A stretch of 37,656 nucleotides of DNA, from assembly GCA_018365815.1 (NCBI GenBank), contig JAGZJH010000023.1, positions 1 to 37,656 of the forward strand, given 5' to 3'. The notes below the pieces were generated by a model, which ran no database searches, was not told where the DNA came from, and saw nothing but the letters and a program-made list of their open reading frames with translations. Both the position numbers and the translations under genes were made by a program. Origin of the DNA: Erysipelotrichaceae bacterium. GTDB lineage: Bacteria > Bacillota_I > Bacilli_A > Erysipelotrichales > Coprobacillaceae. Position 1 is the first letter of the stretch, and each line of letters opens with the position of its first letter. Shown piece after piece: positions 33,450 through 37,656 of this stretch.

Positions 33450-34181
33450 ATGGGAAGAGCACATGAAGTCCGTAAAGCCGCAATGGAAAAAACTGCTGCA
33501 GCAAAAGCTAAACTTTATTCTCGTTATGGAAAAGAAATTTATTTAATCGCTAAAAACGGGGGTCCTGATACTGATGCCAATTTAGCGTTAAGAAGAATTG
33601 TTGAACGTGCAAAAAAAGCACAAGTTCCTGCTGATGTTATTAAACGTGCCATTGATAAAGTTAAAAGTGGTGCAACTGAAAATTACGAAACACTTCGTTA
33701 TGAGGGATATGGTCCTGGGGGTTCAACTGTAATTGTTGAATGTATGACTGATAATGTGAATCGTACATTAAGTCAAGTACGTCCGGCATTTACTAAATCA
33801 AAAGCAAAATTAGGTGCTAGTGGATCTGTCAGTTATCAATATGATACAATTTCAATTTTAACTTTTAAGGGATTAGACGAAGAACAAACTTTAGAAGCAT
33901 TAATTAATGGTGAAGTTGAGATTAAAGATATTGAAACATTAGAAGATGGAAGTATTGAAATTACTGGTGAGCCAACTGATTTGTATAAAATAAAAACTGC
34001 AATTGAACAAGCGTGTCCAACTGCAGAATTCGATGTAGAAGAAATTACTACAATCCCTCAAGAATATGTTACACTTGAAGGAGAAGATTTAGAATTATTT
34101 AACCGTTTACTTCGATTATTAAATGAATGTGATGACGTAGATACAATTTATCATAACGTTGAAAACGTAGAGGAAGTTTAA
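33450..34181 (+). CDS. YebC/PmpR family protein, YeeI-like subgroup
   Basis: A 243-residue YebC-family protein. Family segments are MGRAHEVRKAAMEKTAAAKA, SRYGKEIYLIAKNGGPDTD, YEGYGPGGSTVIVE and the acidic LEGEDLELFNRLLRLL near the end. The sequence looks more like the Bacillus YeeI (YebC2) subgroup than the YrbC one. The family was named for transcriptional regulation, but recent work points to helping ribosomes through difficult stretches. Its stop overlaps the stop of the convergent hydrolase gene by four bases, and its terminator lies inside that gene. Confidence 0.92.
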   Translation: MGRAHEVRKAAMEKTAAAKAKLYSRYGKEIYLIAKNGGPDTDANLALRRIVERAKKAQVPADVIKRAIDKVKSGATENYETLRYEGYGPGGSTVIVECMTDNVNRTLSQVRPAFTKSKAKLGASGSVSYQYDTISILTFKGLDEEQTLEALINGEVEIKDIETLEDGSIEITGEPTDLYKIKTAIEQACPTAEFDVEEITTIPQEYVTLEGEDLELFNRLLRLLNECDDVDTIYHNVENVEEV

Positions 34182-34200
34182 TGACTTCCTTTTTTCTTTT
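34171..34200 (+). terminator. Terminator spanning the overlapping stop codons
   Basis: AGGAAGT (34171-34177) pairs with ACTTCCT (34184-34190) around a six-base loop that contains the stop codon of the YebC-family gene, followed by TTTTTCTTTT. The T run is read on the other strand as the Lys-rich tail of the convergent hydrolase. Confidence 0.8.
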
Positions 34201-35644
34201 GTCTAAATGCAACAGAAGTAGGATTGATTAAATGATACGCTTGCTCTACTACCCAATTATTTAGCGAACTAAACGGTGTAAAAGTTAATAAATAATGATA
34301 ATGTTCTAATAAATCATTCACTGAGGGCGTTTCATTAAATTTTACGACTATTTTTTTAGGTGTCAAAAAATCAAATTGCAAAAATCTTGTATGTGGAAAT
34401 TCTAAAAACAAAATCGTTACATTTAATTGACTTTTTTTAAAATAACCAAAAGCCATTATGTCATAACAATGATCTTGAATTTTAAGTTTAGACATCTTAA
34501 ATGATTGTGTTAAACTTACATAAATACGTTGAACCATTTGTCCCTCATGCCAATTTAAATATAAAAACCGCTCAAAAAATTCAAATGAAAAACCATTTGC
34601 ATGACTTAATGACATATGTTTTAAAAACATAATTGCCAAGGGTAATATACTACACCCATTATTTTTAAATTGATAATACATATGATAATCTGTATGTTCA
34701 AATTGAATTGAAGGCAAATTATCGTATGAATTTTTAAGTTGTAGATGTGTGGGTTGAACAGGATTATTAGGTAATAATAAAATAAAATCATTAAAAATAC
34801 ATTCTAATAAAAGATGCGATAAAATTACATTCGCCGTTGTAATAACTACTAAATCAAGACTTGGAACAATAATTGCGAATTGTCCAAAAACACCGTCCAT
34901 CCGATACCCTAATTGTTCACCATTTAACCAACAATGATAACCATAACCTTTTTGATAATAGTGACACTTATTTTTAGAAAAACTTTGCGCATGGTTTAAA
35001 ACCATCTCATGTAAATAATTTAAAGGCAATGTCGGGTGATACTCTAATAAAGCCACACTTACTTTCATTAAATCACGACTCGTTAAATATAGTCCCCATC
35101 CTCCAATATTATATCCTAAAGCATCTTCATCCCATTTTGGTTTAGGAATATTTAATGGTTGAAATAAATGTAAATCTAAATAATCCACTAATTTTAAATG
35201 AGTGATTTTTGTAATAATTACACTTAAAATATAAGAATTCATACTATTATAATGAAAATGCGTTCCTGGTAAGTAATAGAAAGGTTGGCTAAAATATTGT
35301 TTAATCCAATCATCGCTAAACATAATCATTTGTTCATGATGAGTGCCTGAAAGCATGGTTAATAAATGTTCAATTGTCAATTTTTTATTAATCGTAATTC
35401 CTTCTAAATCATCAAAATATTCTTTAACTCTCGTCTTCAAAGTCAATTTTCCTTCTTCGATTAAATATCCTATCGCTAAACTTACAAAAGTTTTAGATAT
35501 AGAATACATCATTACTGCTTGATTTTGATGATAAGGCTGACTGTAACTTTCATAAACCAATTGTTTTTGATAATAAATTAAACAACTATGCACCTCTAAA
35601 TTTTTTTCACTTATTTTATTAATAAAATGTGACACAATATTCAT
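34178..35644 (-). CDS. Serine hydrolase, beta-lactamase/class C-like family
   Basis: A 488-residue protein with a penicillin-binding-protein-like serine hydrolase domain over about residues 1-300. The nucleophile motif SISK (Ser48, Lys51) sits in MMYSISKTFVS, and the second motif is YNS in HYNSMNSYIL (~132-140). GYGYHCWL and FGQFAIIVPSLDLVVITTAN complete the fold. The remaining ~190 residues are an uncharacterised C-terminal domain. There is no signal peptide, so it may act in the cytoplasm as an esterase or peptidase rather than on antibiotics. I chose the ATG at 35644, with TAGGTGAG upstream. Its last residues (QKKKGSH) are encoded by the neighbour's terminator. Confidence 0.82.
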   Translation of the reverse strand: MNIVSHFINKISEKNLEVHSCLIYYQKQLVYESYSQPYHQNQAVMMYSISKTFVSLAIGYLIEEGKLTLKTRVKEYFDDLEGITINKKLTIEHLLTMLSGTHHEQMIMFSDDWIKQYFSQPFYYLPGTHFHYNSMNSYILSVIITKITHLKLVDYLDLHLFQPLNIPKPKWDEDALGYNIGGWGLYLTSRDLMKVSVALLEYHPTLPLNYLHEMVLNHAQSFSKNKCHYYQKGYGYHCWLNGEQLGYRMDGVFGQFAIIVPSLDLVVITTANVILSHLLLECIFNDFILLLPNNPVQPTHLQLKNSYDNLPSIQFEHTDYHMYYQFKNNGCSILPLAIMFLKHMSLSHANGFSFEFFERFLYLNWHEGQMVQRIYVSLTQSFKMSKLKIQDHCYDIMAFGYFKKSQLNVTILFLEFPHTRFLQFDFLTPKKIVVKFNETPSVNDLLEHYHYLLTFTPFSSLNNWVVEQAYHLINPTSVAFRQKKKGSH

Positions 35645-35714
35645 ATACTCACCTACCAAAATTAGTCTGCGCAAATGTCACATATAAATACTATGATTTT
35701 AGAATAAATTCAGT

Positions 35715-35720
35715 TATAAT
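35715..35720 (+). promoter_or_regulatory. -10 box of the lipoprotein-SNF2 operon
   Basis: TATAAT, 20 bases before the lipoprotein ATG, with GGAGG in between. The -35 is weak. Confidence 0.45.
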
Positions 35721-35739
35721 AAAGAAATGGAGGAATTTT

Positions 35740-36192
35740 ATGAGTAAAATAATCAAAAAAATTATATGCTTGAGTTTGATTTTTATAATTACTGGTTGTA
35801 CTAAATCAAACCAACAAACCACACAATATCCATTTTTCACAATTCAATTATTTTATTTAGACGATTGTGGTAGTTGCAATGCTTTTAAAAATAATGCGTT
35901 ACCAGCAATCCGTGAAACCTTTAACAATAATTTCAATATCGAATATTACAATCTAGATTTAGAAGAAAATGAACAACGATATATTCAAATTACTGAACAA
36001 TTAGAAAATTATGATGAAGAATATCTGTTAAATACCCCTTTTATTGTTGTAGATAACAAATTTGCGGTGGTAGGTTATTCAAAAAATGAAGAAACAGAAT
36101 TGATTAAAGAAATTAAACGTGCTTTAAACAACGAACCCTTAGGTGAATATTATAAAATTGGTCGATATACATTTAAAGGAGAAACATCATGA
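35740..36192 (+). CDS. Thioredoxin-like lipoprotein with CGSC motif
   Basis: A 150-residue lipoprotein. A basic start (MSKIIKKII) and hydrophobic stretch end in the lipobox IITGC (Cys20), so it is probably anchored on the outer face of the membrane. A thioredoxin-type region follows, with FYLDDCGSCNAFK (Cys43, Cys46), an acidic YNLDLEENE strand end and TPFIVVDNK, which holds the cis-proline. It may act as a thiol-disulfide oxidoreductase on exported proteins. I chose the ATG at 35740, preceded by GGAGG. Its stop overlaps the SNF2 start (ATGA), so the two are translated together. Confidence 0.82.
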   Translation: MSKIIKKIICLSLIFIITGCTKSNQQTTQYPFFTIQLFYLDDCGSCNAFKNNALPAIRETFNNNFNIEYYNLDLEENEQRYIQITEQLENYDEEYLLNTPFIVVDNKFAVVGYSKNEETELIKEIKRALNNEPLGEYYKIGRYTFKGETS

Positions 36193-37656
36193 TCACAGAG
36201 CGTAAAATATATATGAGTGCCGCACGTCCGGCTTTATTAGAAAAAGGCTTGCGACTCCAAGCCAACCAAAAAGTTAAACAACTAAAATTCAATAGCACAG
36301 ATCATTCAATCACTGCTTTAGTTGAAGATAATCAAGTTTACCAAACTAAAGTTGTTTTAAATCAACAAAACAACATTGTTTCACATCATTGTTCTTGTGA
36401 AAACACCAAATATTTAACTGGTGCATGTGAACATGTTGTCGCAACTTTAAAACAAGCCCAATTAATAATGGAAGAATCAAAACAACAGTCTCTTCGTTTA
36501 GAAAAAACAATCAATGATGTATTTGATGCTTTTTCATCTTATGATGAAACTTCTTTAATTAAAAGCGAATTAAAAGTCGAAATCTATATCACATGTCATA
36601 AAGAATTATATCGTCCGACTTATTCATTATATTTAAAAGCCGGATTAGATAAACTCTATGTTATTCGTCATTTAAGAGAATTTCTAGAAGCTTTTCAATA
36701 TAACTATGAAATAGAATATGGCAAATCATTTACCCTTAATCCTGAATACCATCAACTTCCTCATAGTTTAAAAAGTTTCTTCAAAGTATTAGAGGATATT
36801 CAAATCGAAGGCAACGACCATTATAAAACTTCAAAAGACTTAGTCGTTGACGAACATTATTTTAGAAAAATCATCAATAGCTTGAAACACCAGAAATTTT
36901 TTATGATAATTGACTCGCAAACTCTTGAAGTTTATATGAGTGATGAAGCATATGAACCGCCTTTACGAATTCTCGATCATAAAAACAGTATTCGTATAGA
37001 TTTAGCCTCTTTTAAACAAACTATCCCCCTAACAAGTGATTATCACTATATTTTAAGTAACCATTATATTTATCATTTAGATACTAACACACGTCATCGT
37101 TATGTCCCTTTTTTAAAAGCCATTCAACAAGAGGTTAATTTTTTAGAGTTTAAAGGAAAATACAAAGATGAATTTATTACAAAAATCATTCCTAATTTAC
37201 CTAAAAATATTGAGATTCCGGAAAGTTTGAAAAATGAATATATCATGTTACCTTTAGAAGCATCACTTTATTTAGACAAAATCAATTTCCAAATTACCGC
37301 AACTCCTAAATTTAAATACGGACAATATGAATTTAATCCCATCAAACAATATGATCATATTCATCTCAATCAACAAATATTAGTTCGTCAAAACAAAAAA
37401 GAAGAAGAATTGATGAATTTACTTGATAATGCTCACTTTAAAGTACAACCCGATTGTTTTTATTTAGATAATGAAAAAGATGTTTTAGCATTTATTTCAC
37501 AATACTTACCTATTCTTCAAGCGAATATGGAAATTTACTATTCAGATAGTTTTAAAACAATCGTTAAAAAGCGTTCAATTTTTTCCAGCATTCGTTTTAA
37601 TGAACAAACCAATTTATTTGAATTTAACTTTAATTATGATGACTTGAATTTCAAAG
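36189..37656 (+). CDS. SNF2-family helicase with SWIM zinc finger, N-terminal part (partial)
   Basis: The first 489 residues are in the window; the gene runs off the right edge. Residues 68-82 form a SWIM zinc finger: CSC, nine residues, then CEH (Cys68, Cys70, Cys80, His82). What follows resembles the SNF2-associated region found in bacterial Snf2-type ATPases, which act on DNA or nucleoprotein. The helicase motor itself is not in the window. The ATG at 36189 has AAAGGAG upstream and overlaps the lipoprotein stop by four bases. Confidence 0.78.
   Translation, partial: MITERKIYMSAARPALLEKGLRLQANQKVKQLKFNSTDHSITALVEDNQVYQTKVVLNQQNNIVSHHCSCENTKYLTGACEHVVATLKQAQLIMEESKQQSLRLEKTINDVFDAFSSYDETSLIKSELKVEIYITCHKELYRPTYSLYLKAGLDKLYVIRHLREFLEAFQYNYEIEYGKSFTLNPEYHQLPHSLKSFFKVLEDIQIEGNDHYKTSKDLVVDEHYFRKIINSLKHQKFFMIIDSQTLEVYMSDEAYEPPLRILDHKNSIRIDLASFKQTIPLTSDYHYILSNHYIYHLDTNTRHRYVPFLKAIQQEVNFLEFKGKYKDEFITKIIPNLPKNIEIPESLKNEYIMLPLEASLYLDKINFQITATPKFKYGQYEFNPIKQYDHIHLNQQILVRQNKKEEELMNLLDNAHFKVQPDCFYLDNEKDVLAFISQYLPILQANMEIYYSDSFKTIVKKRSIFSSIRFNEQTNLFEFNFNYDDLNFK

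Noticed and set aside
34178..35644. Serine hydrolase as a secreted beta-lactamase
   Set aside because: There is no signal peptide and the protein has a long extra C-terminal domain, so a general esterase or peptidase role is more likely.
1..37656. CRISPR arrays, tRNA or rRNA genes, riboswitches or prophage genes
   Set aside because: Reading through the intergenic regions I saw no spaced repeats, cloverleaf sequences, conserved riboswitch cores or phage structural genes; the Cas4-like domain belongs to a helicase fusion, not to a CRISPR locus.

Overview
The window is an AT-rich, densely packed stretch of a low-GC Bacillota chromosome. Consensus sigma-A promoters and strong AGGAGG-type ribosome binding sites are common, and the standard genetic code applies: several intact genes end in TGA and use TGG for Trp. 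A SpoIIIE/FtsK-type translocase gene and both dipicolinate synthase subunits mark an endospore former. Overall gene content and base composition fit Erysipelotrichia or a Turicibacter-like lineage, but that placement is inference.

Left part (1-5.4 kb, all minus strand): spoIIIE/ftsK (cut by the window edge), an RNase J2-like protein with an eroded metal site, dpaB, dpaA, and an L-cysteine desulfidase-family enzyme. dpaA-dpaB-rnjB-spoIIIE is a contracted version of the Bacillus spoVF-asd-dapG-dapA-rnjB-tepA-spoIIIE order. From 5.4 to 7.9 kb lies a small MerR regulon. The merR gene is flanked by two near-identical operator-promoters, each with the 19-bp spacer typical of MerR control. One faces a GNAT acetyltransferase gene; the other faces a membrane-protein pair whose first gene is broken by a frameshift and a nonsense codon.

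Middle (8-17.8 kb): a Uup-like ABC-F ATPase; a minus-strand run of a nuclease-helicase, a small hypothetical protein, a YqeK-like HD hydrolase and a small membrane protein; a divergent two-domain AAA protein related to SpoVK/CbbX; a MATE exporter; and a TIGR00266/AIM24-family protein.

Accessory, partly decayed zone (17.8-23.8 kb): an esterase pseudogene, a methyltransferase-permease operon, an IS21 (istB) relic, a WYL-regulated pair (YoaP-type GNAT plus a spore-photoproduct-lyase-like radical SAM protein), and an XRE-type HTH relic.

Right part (23.8-37.7 kb): a MacB-type ABC exporter pair, a YfcE-type phosphodiesterase, a translationally coupled FAD-oxidoreductase-KtrB-KtrA operon, a BaiN-type flavoprotein, a YebC-family protein convergent with a serine hydrolase, and a thioredoxin-fold lipoprotein coupled to a SWIM/SNF2 helicase that runs off the end. 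The most distinctive new observation is the twin-promoter MerR regulon. The WYL cassette, the degenerate RNase J and the terminator shared by overlapping convergent genes follow.
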